A stretch of DNA of 64,000 bases, taken from Pseudomonas akapageensis (GTDB lineage: Bacteria; Pseudomonadota; Gammaproteobacteria; Pseudomonadales; Pseudomonadaceae). This document shows, in pieces, positions 1-7,932 of the stretch. How positions within the stretch are numbered: the first letter of the stretch is position 1; every line of letters starts with the position of its first letter. The stretch is taken from NCBI RefSeq assembly GCF_011355085.1, contig NZ_VXCP01000001.1:76285-140284 (forward strand), read 5' to 3'. The translations under genes and the position numbers were made by a program. The notes beneath the pieces are model-generated. The model worked only from the letters and a program-made list of their open reading frames with translations. It had not been told where the DNA came from and ran no database searches.

Positions 1-15
1 TTCTTCTGGGCACCA
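1..15 (+). tRNA. 3' end of a tRNA (probably tRNA-Leu), truncated by window edge
   Basis: The first 15 bases read as the last four bases of a T-stem, a 3' acceptor strand (TCTGGGC), discriminator A and an encoded CCA. A factor-independent terminator follows 40 bases later. In Pseudomonas chromosomes a tRNA-Leu gene lies between rnr and purA, so tRNA-Leu is the likely identity; that assignment rests on synteny, since the anticodon is outside the window. Confidence 0.5.
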
Positions 16-55
16 ATTCAAGATCCACAGCCTGCAATGGTTATGGAGCTCTCAG

Positions 56-77
56 AAACCCGCGAAAGCGGGTTTTT
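56..77 (+). terminator. Rho-independent terminator after the tRNA
   Basis: A perfect 8-bp stem (AAACCCGC / GCGGGTTT) with a GAAA tetraloop runs into a T run on the plus strand. It would end the tRNA transcript and lies just past the end of the minus-strand tolC-like gene. Confidence 0.75.
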
Positions 78-99
78 GCGTATTGGACTGATGGCTTTC

Positions 100-1416
100 C
101 TAAGCCGGCTCATTCAAGAGGAGGTTGACCTCGACAAGGTCCGCTTCACTCAGCGCACCAACTGCTGACTTCAGACGCAATTTGGCCAACAATGTGTCAT
201 ACCGCGCATTGGACAAGCGCTGGAGCGTATCGCTGTATTGGCTTTGCATCTCCAGAACATCCCTTCCTGTCCGCATACCAATCATGTAGCCGAGCCGGTT
301 GGCGGCAAGCGCCGACTCAGCGGACATTTTCGCAGCCTCCAATGCCCTCACCTGCCCGATTCCGTCGATAACCCCCGCCCAAGCCTCACGCGCCAGTAAT
401 GCCGCAGCCCTCCTCGCATCATCAAGCTCGTATTCGGCCTTGGCTGCCAGCGCCTTGGCTTTGCGGACAGCAGCGCTTGTCCCACCGCCCGCATAGAGCG
501 GCATGCTCATGCGCAAACCGATGGTTGCAGAGGTGCCTCGTTCGTTACCTGCACTGGGGTTTTCCTGCAAGCTTTTGCTTGCAACAAGATCAAGGGAGGG
601 CAGATGCTCGGCTTTGCTACCTTGAACTTCATTTCTAGCTATATCCAACAGTACTTCCTGTGCCTGTACCACAAGGCTGTTACGTTCTGCTGACGCTACC
701 CACGCATTGGAATCAGCAGGCAACGGCAGGACCATACCCACCCCGCCAGTCAATCCGCGCAGCTCACCAACCGGAGACCCGGTGATGCGGCTCAATTCAT
801 GGCGAGCCAGGTCAAGCTTGCTTCGAGCGCCGATAATGCGCGCAGACACAAGATCGAAACTGGCCTGAGCCTCATACACATCAGTAATGCTGACGTTGCC
901 CAACTCAAAATGTTTTTTCGCTCCAGCCAACTGCTCGGCATCAACTTCACGCAGACGACTGAGCACATCAAGCACCTCTTTCGCGATCAGGACATCGAAA
1001 TAAGCCTTCGCCACGCGCAATATCAGCGCCTGAGCAGCAATGCCCAGCTGTAACCTTGAAAACGCCTTTTGTTGTTGCCCCTGTTGATACCGGACCCAGC
1101 TCTGCCAACGAAAAATGGGTTGTCTGAGCTGGACGCTATAGCTGCGACTCTGTCGTCGATGCTCAAGACTACCGGCTACTGTCTCGTACTGGGCTTGGCT
1201 CCAATTGCTTTGGGCATCCAGGGAAAGATTCGGCAACAGCCCTGCGAGCCCCAATCTCGACTCCTCTTCTCCCGCCTGGCTTAGCGCCTGAGCAGCTAAA
1301 AATTGAGCATCGTGCTCCAGCGCATCACGATAATGGCTCAAGAGACCATCTGCTTGCGCAGGCTCCAGCAGACCAATGATGGCCACAGCCACAACTGAAG
1401 ACTTGAACCACTTCAT
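100..1416 (-). CDS. TolC-family outer-membrane channel of the microcin exporter
   Basis: 438-residue outer-membrane efflux protein. Residues 1-22 form a Sec signal peptide, followed by the paired long coiled-coil/OEP repeats of TolC proteins, with typical helix segments such as LGLAGLLPNLSL near the start. It overlaps the ABC exporter gene by 4 bp (ATGA), so the two are translationally coupled. With the C39 ABC transporter and the membrane-fusion protein at 6175-7461 it completes a type I secretion system dedicated to the microcin. A second, longer TolC homologue (50589-52076) is the likely housekeeping one. Confidence 0.9.
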   Translation of the reverse strand: MKWFKSSVVAVAIIGLLEPAQADGLLSHYRDALEHDAQFLAAQALSQAGEEESRLGLAGLLPNLSLDAQSNWSQAQYETVAGSLEHRRQSRSYSVQLRQPIFRWQSWVRYQQGQQQKAFSRLQLGIAAQALILRVAKAYFDVLIAKEVLDVLSRLREVDAEQLAGAKKHFELGNVSITDVYEAQASFDLVSARIIGARSKLDLARHELSRITGSPVGELRGLTGGVGMVLPLPADSNAWVASAERNSLVVQAQEVLLDIARNEVQGSKAEHLPSLDLVASKSLQENPSAGNERGTSATIGLRMSMPLYAGGGTSAAVRKAKALAAKAEYELDDARRAAALLAREAWAGVIDGIGQVRALEAAKMSAESALAANRLGYMIGMRTGRDVLEMQSQYSDTLQRLSNARYDTLLAKLRLKSAVGALSEADLVEVNLLLNEPA

Positions 1417-3503
1417 AGCGGCGGATTCAGGCGAACATCTTCAACAATCGCTCCCTTCTCCAAGCAGATCAGTCGCTTGGCCAGTGCCACCGTTTCTCGG
1501 CGATGGGCAATTGCGATACGAGTGACCGCCATCTGGTGCAAGGCTTGCACAACATGTTGCTCACTATGGATATCAAGGTGACTGGTGGCTTCATCCAGTG
1601 CCAGAATTTTCGGCTGTCGGTACAACGCTCGCGCCAATAGCACACGCTGTTTCTGTCCCCCTGAAAGACCACTGCCCATTTCAGCTACAAGCGTCTGATA
1701 GCCCATGGGCATGCGAACAATGGCCTTGTGGATATTGGCCTGCCGCGCTGCCTCCTCTACACGATCCTGGTTCGCCTCAGGATCGAAGCACGCAATGTTT
1801 TCTGACAAAGAGCCTGCCAGCAGTTGATCCTCCTGCATGACCGCCCCCACCAGGCTGCGTAACGCTTGCAGCCCTAATTGGCGAAGGGGTATGCCGCCAA
1901 TGAGAATGTCCCCCTCTGTTGGACTAAGCAGCCCAAGCATGAGCTTGAACAGAGTCGTTTTCCCACAACCCGAACGCCCCACGATAGCAACGGAGTCTCC
2001 CGCCTCGATGACAAACGACAGGTTGCGTAGAACCCAATGTTCACCCTCGGCATAGCGGAACGACACCCCCCTGAATTCGACTCGCGACTCGATACGGCTC
2101 AGATCTGTTTCAACAAGGCTTTGCGGCTCAACCTGCTCCAGAGCAATGTCCGCCAGGCGCTCGGCATGCAATGAGAGCATGCGGATCTCGACTCCAAGAT
2201 CGATCAGCTTGCTCGCACGGCCAGTGAACTGACTCTTATAGGCAATGAAAGCCAGCAACATGCCAAGCGACATTGCACTTTCCAGAACAGCCTTCCCTCC
2301 GGCGTAAAGTAAAAGCATCCCCTCCAGACCGAAGATCAAGGTGTTGAAGCTAGCGAAGAGCAACAACATTTTCTGAGTGGTCACATCCCGGTTCTGCACA
2401 TCCACAACCAGGTTTTGCCATGTCGCCAGACGCAATGGAGTGACATTGAAAAGCTTGAGCGGTAGAACGGCGCGGATCGTCTCCAGAAAGTAAGAATTTT
2501 CCCTGGCGGCCAGGACAATCCGCTCCTCCGAAGCACTGCGCAACGGTTGGTAAAAGGCCGCCCGCAACGTGGCATACAACGCCAAAGCAACGAGAACGAT
2601 CCCCGCCAATGTAGCGCTGTAGAGCAGCATCATGGCCAAGGTAATCAGCACGACCGGCCCATCCAGTACCGCTGTGATCGCGCCATTGGTCAACACATTA
2701 CGAATGGCACCCAGCGATTGAAAGCGAGCAGTAATATCCCCTAGCTGACGCTTCTCGAAAAAGGGCCAGGGCAGGCGCAACAAATGATTGAACAGATTCC
2801 CCGACCACTGCAGCATAAATTGCTGATTCAAGCGCAGTGCCATCCAGCCTTGCGCCATGCGCAGGATGAAGTCGATCACCATCAACAGGCAGCCACCCAG
2901 CACCGCTAACAAAAGCAAATCGTAATCAGCCGATAGCAAGGCGACATCGACAACCCATTGGGTGACCTGGGGCACCAGCAGAGCGACAAGCTCAAGCGCA
3001 AGAGCCAGCACGAATATATTGCCCAATGCCCGCTTGAAGCCAGTCATCCGCCCGGTAAGTTCACTTAATCGCAATCGAGCTTTTTGCTGTGCCGGTCGGA
3101 AAGCAGCATTGGGGCTCAACTCTAGCGCTACACCAGTGAAATGTCCGGAAGCCTCTGTAAGTGGCAACTTCCGACGCCCCACGGCGGGGTCGAGGATATA
3201 AACGAAAAGACCTCGCACCCGTTCCAAAACAACAAAATGATTCATGTCCCAATGCAAGATGCACGGCATACGGAGCTTGGACATCTCGTCCAATTCAACA
3301 CGCAATGGCCGACAGGAAAACTCCAGACTTTGTGCATATCGCATCAACTGTGACAGATTGCTGCCCTTGATTGAAACCGAGAAGCGCCTGCGTATGCTCA
3401 TCAAATCAAGGTGCAGACCGTGGAATCCCGCTACCATGACCAAACAAGCGAGGCCACACTCCGAGCTTTCCGCTTGTAGTGTTACTCTCATGAATTGATA
3501 CAT
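1413..3503 (-). CDS. C39-peptidase ABC exporter (CvaB-like bacteriocin processing/export)
   Basis: 696 residues with a C39 peptidase, six-helix ABC membrane domain and ATPase, as in CvaB. Peptidase residues are visible: oxyanion Gln10, nucleophile Cys16 (ESSECGLAC), His89 (DMNHF) and Asp105 (ILDP). The ATPase has Walker A GRSGCGKTT near residue 515, signature LSGGQKQR and Walker B ILALDEAT. The intact peptidase implies it both cleaves the double-glycine leader and exports the core peptide, in the inner membrane. Met5 is an alternative start, because the SD-like AGGA directly abuts Met1. It lies 19 bp downstream of the JmjC gene and overlaps the tolC-like gene. Confidence 0.93.
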   Translation of the reverse strand: MYQFMRVTLQAESSECGLACLVMVAGFHGLHLDLMSIRRRFSVSIKGSNLSQLMRYAQSLEFSCRPLRVELDEMSKLRMPCILHWDMNHFVVLERVRGLFVYILDPAVGRRKLPLTEASGHFTGVALELSPNAAFRPAQQKARLRLSELTGRMTGFKRALGNIFVLALALELVALLVPQVTQWVVDVALLSADYDLLLLAVLGGCLLMVIDFILRMAQGWMALRLNQQFMLQWSGNLFNHLLRLPWPFFEKRQLGDITARFQSLGAIRNVLTNGAITAVLDGPVVLITLAMMLLYSATLAGIVLVALALYATLRAAFYQPLRSASEERIVLAARENSYFLETIRAVLPLKLFNVTPLRLATWQNLVVDVQNRDVTTQKMLLLFASFNTLIFGLEGMLLLYAGGKAVLESAMSLGMLLAFIAYKSQFTGRASKLIDLGVEIRMLSLHAERLADIALEQVEPQSLVETDLSRIESRVEFRGVSFRYAEGEHWVLRNLSFVIEAGDSVAIVGRSGCGKTTLFKLMLGLLSPTEGDILIGGIPLRQLGLQALRSLVGAVMQEDQLLAGSLSENIACFDPEANQDRVEEAARQANIHKAIVRMPMGYQTLVAEMGSGLSGGQKQRVLLARALYRQPKILALDEATSHLDIHSEQHVVQALHQMAVTRIAIAHRRETVALAKRLICLEKGAIVEDVRLNPPL

Positions 3504-3522
3504 CCTGAGACTGCGTGCACAG

Positions 3523-4785
3523 TCAGTAGTGTGTCAGCTCCAGGACGTCCTGCCGGCACAGCTGAGTAATTAGCTGACGCAGCTTAGCGACATCCATTTC
3601 GGGAAACTTTGTAAACAAGGTCGCTAGACTGACGCCGGGTTGGTGCGCAATGCAATTCATCAACCGAAGCCCTTGCTCATCCAGATTCAGCTTGGTGCCG
3701 TTAGCAATAATGTAGCTGTCGGCAAGACCATGCGGTTTGTTGGCGCACAAACGGATCCCAGCGTTATCAGGGACAGTACTGCAATTCGGATCACCCAATA
3801 TTTCCATTGCAAGCGTTGACTCCACACGAGTCGCGCCGACAAATTCATCCATGAAACGGTGGTAGTTTTCAGGTGCCGTAACAAAGTCACTAATGTACTG
3901 CGCCACGCTGGCCAAGTTATTCCGGTCGCCTTCCCACTCAACAAGCGATTGTCGCGCACCGATGAACTCCGGAATTTGTTTGAGCATCCAACTCAAATAA
4001 TCCATCGTGTAGGCCGGAAAAGTCCCCAGCGCCAAGTGAAATGTTGGCTCTCCCAACGGCAGCGGGTTATGCCACCAACCACGCGGCAAATAGAACACAT
4101 CCCCAGCCTCCAGAATGAAATCCATGTACGGTGTTGAAGGGCAAGGATACTGTTGCTCATAGTCCTTGCTCTGTTGAGTATAAAGTGGAGATGCAAGCGA
4201 TGGCTCGTAAACAACCCAACGCTTCCGCCCGATCAACTGAATGGCGAATACATCGCGGGTATCCCAATGGCAACGAAACGAGTCTTTGCTTCCAAAAGCC
4301 GCGTAAGCGCTGCTGACCACTTGCCGGCCGGTGAAATCCGCTATCTGCCTCGCGTATCGATCGACTAAAGGCTCATTTTTTATCTTGTTGGCAATCAGTG
4401 TAGCTCCCTTTCTCAAGTACTCGTAGACAACAGGCTTGATGAGTTTGTGGCGAAGGGTGCCTATATCAATATAGCTTTCGACATATTCGTGCTTGGGCAC
4501 AACTCGACCAAAGGACAATTTGAAATCATTGGATTTCACATCACTACGAAACATAATTTCATTTGCGTCCCGCCAACAGAAATCACCCACCGAAGCCGTT
4601 CTCTTCATCAGCAGTGGTTTTTTCTCTTGGTAACAGTCGACGAATTCATTTGCCGTAATATTAAACAACGGACCCATTAGCGACCCCACACGATATGGCA
4701 CCTTATCGAAAACGCCTTCAACCAACCAGGAAGCTCTATTTTTGATTTTCAGAAAATTAATTGTAATTGGTGCCTCCTGCACCAT
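3523..4785 (-). CDS. JmjC/cupin-4 family 2-oxoglutarate oxygenase, candidate microcin-modifying hydroxylase
   Basis: 420 residues with the Fe(II)/2-oxoglutarate JmjC facial triad: His173 and Asp175 (CHWDTRD) and distal His239 (PRGWWHNP). Lys188/Arg189 (GRKRW) are placed to bind 2-oxoglutarate. The C-terminal ~65 residues resemble the winged-helix tail of ribosomal oxygenases (YcfD/RoxA type). The ATG at 4785 has an AGGA 7-8 bases upstream and lies inside the end of the precursor gene (29-bp overlap), which indicates coupled translation. Inference: it hydroxylates the microcin, or a self-target for protection. The family is seen in the sequence; the substrate is not. Confidence 0.85.
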   Translation of the reverse strand: MVQEAPITINFLKIKNRASWLVEGVFDKVPYRVGSLMGPLFNITANEFVDCYQEKKPLLMKRTASVGDFCWRDANEIMFRSDVKSNDFKLSFGRVVPKHEYVESYIDIGTLRHKLIKPVVYEYLRKGATLIANKIKNEPLVDRYARQIADFTGRQVVSSAYAAFGSKDSFRCHWDTRDVFAIQLIGRKRWVVYEPSLASPLYTQQSKDYEQQYPCPSTPYMDFILEAGDVFYLPRGWWHNPLPLGEPTFHLALGTFPAYTMDYLSWMLKQIPEFIGARQSLVEWEGDRNNLASVAQYISDFVTAPENYHRFMDEFVGATRVESTLAMEILGDPNCSTVPDNAGIRLCANKPHGLADSYIIANGTKLNLDEQGLRLMNCIAHQPGVSLATLFTKFPEMDVAKLRQLITQLCRQDVLELTHY

Positions 4786-5092
4786 AATTTGTTCCTGCCG
4801 CGTTGACTCCGTTTTCTACGAATCCTCCTACCATCCCGGAATAGAAGCCAACTTCAGCACCAACCATTGCCGAAGCAGCGGTTTGCGCCGCTCCCATACC
4901 AGCCGGCCCCAACAAGAAACCTGAAACCGCACCAATTGCGACTCCACTGGCAAAGCCTCCAGGCGTACCTGACCCTGTGGCAATTGCACTGCCAACGTAA
5001 GCCGCCCCTCCTGAAATACCGCCTATCACTGCACCCGCAGGGCCAACAGCACCACAGACCAACTCACCTTCTTCAATTGATAGCTCACGCAT
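4757..5092 (-). CDS. Class II microcin-like precursor peptide with double-glycine-type leader
   Basis: 111 residues when started at the ATG at 5092, which has GGAG six bases upstream; an ATG 12 bp earlier has no properly spaced SD. Residues 1-15 (MRELSIEEGELVCGA) match the length and pattern of the microcin V leader, with Gly-Ala in place of Gly-Gly as the C39 cleavage site. The predicted core is 96 residues, very rich in Gly and Ala, hydrophobic, with GxxxG-type repeats and no Cys; the only Cys is in the leader. The C-terminus carries GTNY twice. It probably inserts in target membranes. It sits between immunity candidates and modification/export genes. Confidence 0.88.
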   Translation of the reverse strand: MRELSIEEGELVCGAVGPAGAVIGGISGGAAYVGSAIATGSGTPGGFASGVAIGAVSGFLLGPAGMGAAQTAASAMVGAEVGFYSGMVGGFVENGVNAAGTNYGAGGTNYN

Positions 5093-5114
5093 AACTTTCT
5101 CCATCCTAATAAAA

Positions 5115-5306
5115 CTAAAAAAATCCAGCCAACCAAATTTTTTTCAAAACCCTACCAAAAACCACAGAAAATATTGATATCAGTATAACCAGTCCATATC
5201 CATAACCTCCTCTTCGCCCGACATAGAGACGCCACAGCATCAAGACCCCGTACAAAACCGAAAACGCAAGCACATTACAAACCAACGTGAGAGAAAAATC
5301 TGACAT
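5115..5306 (-). CDS. Small membrane protein, candidate microcin immunity protein
   Basis: 63 residues from the ATG at 5306, with AGGTGA about 8 bases upstream; a GTG four codons earlier is less well placed. Two hydrophobic segments (about residues 5-25 and 36-52) flank a basic Gly/Arg/Tyr-rich loop, and the C-terminus is positive. It ends 22 bp before the precursor start. Small two-helix membrane proteins next to a microcin gene usually give self-immunity; that role is inferred. It is related to the protein encoded at 5498-5734. Confidence 0.7.
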   Translation of the reverse strand: MSDFSLTLVCNVLAFSVLYGVLMLWRLYVGRRGGYGYGLVILISIFSVVFGRVLKKIWLAGFF

Positions 5307-5497
5307 ACTTTCTATCACCTACATTGTTAGATCTACCCCACTGCATTTAGCATGCCTAACTTTTAGCCACGCAAAAAACATAAGCAAAACCACCTCGCAA
5401 GAAAACCTGCCTTGGGCCATCACCTCCGAGAACCAACTAAAAATCGCAAAACGGTAACCCACGCATTTCTAACCCACATAAAATACAAAAGAACCAC

Positions 5498-5734
5498 TCA
5501 AGAATTACAAATCGCACCTTTCAACATACTCCCTAAAGCAGCTGACATTGCCATCAGTGGAATAAACACTGCAGCATTCCTCATGCCAAACTCCCAATTA
5601 AAAATAAAACGCAACACCCGCAAAACACTATACATACACAAAAACACAGCCCAATGACACAAGACTGTAAGAAAAAAATCTGCACCCCGCACATTAGACT
5701 CATCCCAAAACATCCGCACCTGCACCTCCGACAT
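5498..5734 (-). CDS. Second small membrane protein, paralogue of the immunity candidate
   Basis: Up to 78 residues. From the DFFLT segment onward it aligns with the neighbouring 63-residue protein without gaps over the first helix, sharing D, F, L, T, C, F, Y, V, L and R at matching spacings, then a second hydrophobic helix. The start is uncertain: the ATG at 5734 has a weak SD, while a GTG five codons later has GGAGG with 5-base spacing. It could be a second immunity gene, one for an allied microcin, or a decaying duplicate. Confidence 0.6.
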   Translation of the reverse strand: MSEVQVRMFWDESNVRGADFFLTVLCHWAVFLCMYSVLRVLRFIFNWEFGMRNAAVFIPLMAMSAALGSMLKGAICNS

Positions 5735-6174
5735 TACTCACAGCACCAAATGAATTAACTCACGACAAAACTCACAAATAATCACCAGAAAGAAATTACT
5801 AAAAAATTGCCTTCAAACACCCAAAGCCACTGCCTCCTAAAAGCCACGCCAACATCCAACTCCACACTCACACCTCAAAAATCATTACATTCTCGCCAGA
5901 GCAATCCAATTTTCTACATTTCGAATACTCACACCAAACCAAAAAAAAAAGGCAAAAACAATTAAACTTCCGAGCATTTCAAACGCTTCCAAGCACTCCC
6001 TTCGCAGACTCATACAACTAATTCAGCATCAGCTGTCGTTGCCAAAATCTCATTGCAAGACCTCAATCGCACCAAAAATAAAACCGGATCAAAATATCAA
6101 TGCACTGCGCCTTGCTATTGCTTTGTATGACGCTCTTGCATTTCTGGCAGAGCGAGAGAAAAACACCTTCTACC
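5735..6174. other. AT-rich stretch without a convincing gene
   Basis: The 440 bases between the second small membrane protein and the membrane-fusion gene are AT-rich with poly-A runs on the plus strand. On the minus strand there is only an 18-codon ORF (about 5791-5847) starting MLAWLLGG. A similar micro-ORF of 33 codons (5319-5420, containing MFFAWLK) sits in the 190-bp gap between the two small membrane genes. Neither can be called a gene. The stretch probably holds the promoter for the immunity-precursor part of the locus. Confidence 0.4.
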
Positions 6175-7461
6175 TCAGCGCTTTCCGACGACCGAATAAA
6201 TCGGCTCAAGTGCCCATTCATAAAGACGTCTTGTGTCCTGCTCGACATCAGCCTCAAGTAACACACCTGCCTGCAAAGGTTGGTACTGTCCGTAAACCTT
6301 CACATCCTGAGTATCAAGTGCGACCGTAACTCGATAATAGAGCTCAGCTGGGGACCCGGTAACCCCGATAGCACTGACAACATGGTGAGGCAGTTCTGAA
6401 GCAGCGTAAGGACTTTTCGTAAGACCGATTACTCTGCCGCGCCCCATACCAAATTTCTGGTACGGATACGCTGCATAGCGCATCAGCACGGGTTGACCGA
6501 CTTCAATGAACCCAGCCCGGCGTGACTCGACATACAGATGAGCGGACAAGATCGTTCCCTTGGGAATCAGGCTTGCCAGTAAATTGCCCGCGACAATGTG
6601 CTGGCCAGCCTGGGCGCTCAATCCAGTCACGGTACCGTCAAAGGGCGCGACGACGATCTGCTCGCTGCGTACATCGCTTTCGACCTGTTCCTGTCTGACA
6701 AGCGCAATGCCTCTGTCGACATCAGATATTTCCGATTGATGTCTTATCAGCATGTCCTGTCGTTGCGCCTGCAACTCGGTACGTTCACGATCGAGGCCAT
6801 TTCGGGCACGTTGAATACTTTGTTGCTGCCCCTTGATCGTAAGCTGCTCCGCTTCGGCCTGCTGGAGTTGGGCAATGGAGATGAAACCCGACTTCACCAA
6901 CTCCTGTTGCCGCACCAGGTGAGCTTGCGCCAATGCTGTACGGCGCTGTAGAAGGCGAATTTCTTCCTGGAACTGGCGCAACTCTTCGCCAATTACTGCC
7001 AGGCGACTGTCGGCCATGCGCAACTGACCGGCGAGCCGGTCATCTGCAAGAACACGATTACGTTCCAGCAGCAGCAAACGCTCGTTGAGCTGTTTGGAAA
7101 TGAGCTTCTGTGCCTCACCTGAATTGGAAAGGCGTTCACCGGAAATAAGGAAAAGTACTTCTCCGGCTTTCACCTGCTGCCCTTCGACAACTTTTACGTC
7201 TGTGAGCAACCCAGTGCTGTTCGCTGTTAGGCGCAGAAGGCCGTTCTCGGGCATCAGCAAGCCATTGACGGTAGCCTTGCGCGTGTAAGTGCCAAAATAA
7301 CCAAACGCTAAAATCAGCAGAATCAATATTCCCGCCAGAGCAGCAGCCGTTCGGTACCCCCAGGGCTGATGAATCAAGACCCGACCCATATTTTGCTGGC
7401 GACTGGAGGAGACTGCTTCCGAGCGAAACAGCGGAGCGCTTTTGTCTGAAAGATCAACCAA
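6175..7461 (-). CDS. HlyD/CvaA-family membrane-fusion protein of the microcin exporter
   Basis: 428 residues starting at TTG (7461) with AGAGGG 8 bases upstream. A short cytoplasmic N-terminus precedes one transmembrane helix (about residues 36-55). Then come a biotinyl-lipoyl-like segment, a long periplasmic coiled coil rich in Gln/Leu/Arg (about 120-250), a second lipoyl half and a beta-barrel domain. This is the periplasmic adaptor joining the C39 ABC exporter to the TolC-like channel. It lies at the 5' end of the locus, separated from its partners by the immunity, precursor and JmjC genes. Confidence 0.9.
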   Translation of the reverse strand: MVDLSDKSAPLFRSEAVSSSRQQNMGRVLIHQPWGYRTAAALAGILILLILAFGYFGTYTRKATVNGLLMPENGLLRLTANSTGLLTDVKVVEGQQVKAGEVLFLISGERLSNSGEAQKLISKQLNERLLLLERNRVLADDRLAGQLRMADSRLAVIGEELRQFQEEIRLLQRRTALAQAHLVRQQELVKSGFISIAQLQQAEAEQLTIKGQQQSIQRARNGLDRERTELQAQRQDMLIRHQSEISDVDRGIALVRQEQVESDVRSEQIVVAPFDGTVTGLSAQAGQHIVAGNLLASLIPKGTILSAHLYVESRRAGFIEVGQPVLMRYAAYPYQKFGMGRGRVIGLTKSPYAASELPHHVVSAIGVTGSPAELYYRVTVALDTQDVKVYGQYQPLQAGVLLEADVEQDTRRLYEWALEPIYSVVGKR

Positions 7462-7770
7462 CGCTCAAGCCCTCTCTGGGAAGGCAAAAAGATGGCCTGT
7501 ACATAATTCCCCCTCACAAACGCATTTGAGAAACAATATCGTTTATTATTGTTTCCAGATTTATTGCGCGTCTGTAAGGGAAATAGCGGATGGCTATCCG
7601 AAAAGTCCTGGTTTTGACCACTCGGCTTTGCGCCTGGCCATTGCCATCCTGGAGCCTGCACTTGCGGCGCCATCGAATAGGGGGAAAGCTCCCCAGCTAA
7701 AGTAATCTACACCGAGAGTCGCCAGCAATGAACGATCCTGGCAGGTCGGTCAGGGATTTCCCCCAGCCGA
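7462..7770. other. Intergenic region upstream of the microcin locus
   Basis: No supported gene. It holds the promoter-side sequence of the membrane-fusion gene, including an AT-rich inverted repeat at 7530-7555, and the presumed junction with the transporter remnant. Short plus-strand frames here end in stops and show no recognisable product. Confidence 0.4.
7530..7555 (-). promoter_or_regulatory. Inverted repeat upstream of the membrane-fusion gene, possible operator (Fur-box-like)
   Basis: Perfect 9-bp arms GAAACAATA / TATTGTTTC are separated by 8 bases, about 70 bp upstream of the TTG start. Read on the minus strand, bases 7553 to 7535 match the 19-bp Fur consensus at 12 positions by hand count. 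Iron control is plausible for a microcin but unproven. Confidence 0.35.
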
Positions 7771-7932
7771 ATGGCAAGGCAACGTCGGCTCAATGCCCCC
7801 TGGCAACGGAAGCCTAGGCGCACCGCCAACATCATGCTTGCCGCGGCAGCGCCTTATGCGGCGCTGCTGATTCTGGTCTCTGGCCTGCCGGTATACCTGC
7901 TGACCACGCGGATGTACCTGAACCGCGCCTGA
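7771..7932 (+). pseudogene. C-terminal stump of a membrane transporter
   Basis: A 53-codon plus-strand ORF encodes a basic stretch, then one hydrophobic helix (about residues 24-46) ending in YLLTTRMYLNRA. This looks like the last transmembrane helix and tail of a larger transporter, perhaps an APC amino-acid permease. The frame is closed by a TGA just upstream (about 7726), so no full gene remains. Its TGA is directly back-to-back with the stop codon of the convergent chemoreceptor gene. Transporter family is a guess; the truncated nature is an inference from length and topology. Confidence 0.45.

Noticed and set aside
5319..5420. 33-codon minus-strand ORF between the two small membrane genes
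   Set aside because: An SD-like GGAGG lies too close to the ATG, there is no clear composition signal, and no counterpart is known; similarity to the 18-codon frame near 5791-5847 is limited to a few residues.
1..7932. Integrase-type genomic island with att direct repeats
   Set aside because: No integrase, and no second copy of the tRNA 3' end (TCTGGGCACCA) was found on reading through to the chemoreceptor.
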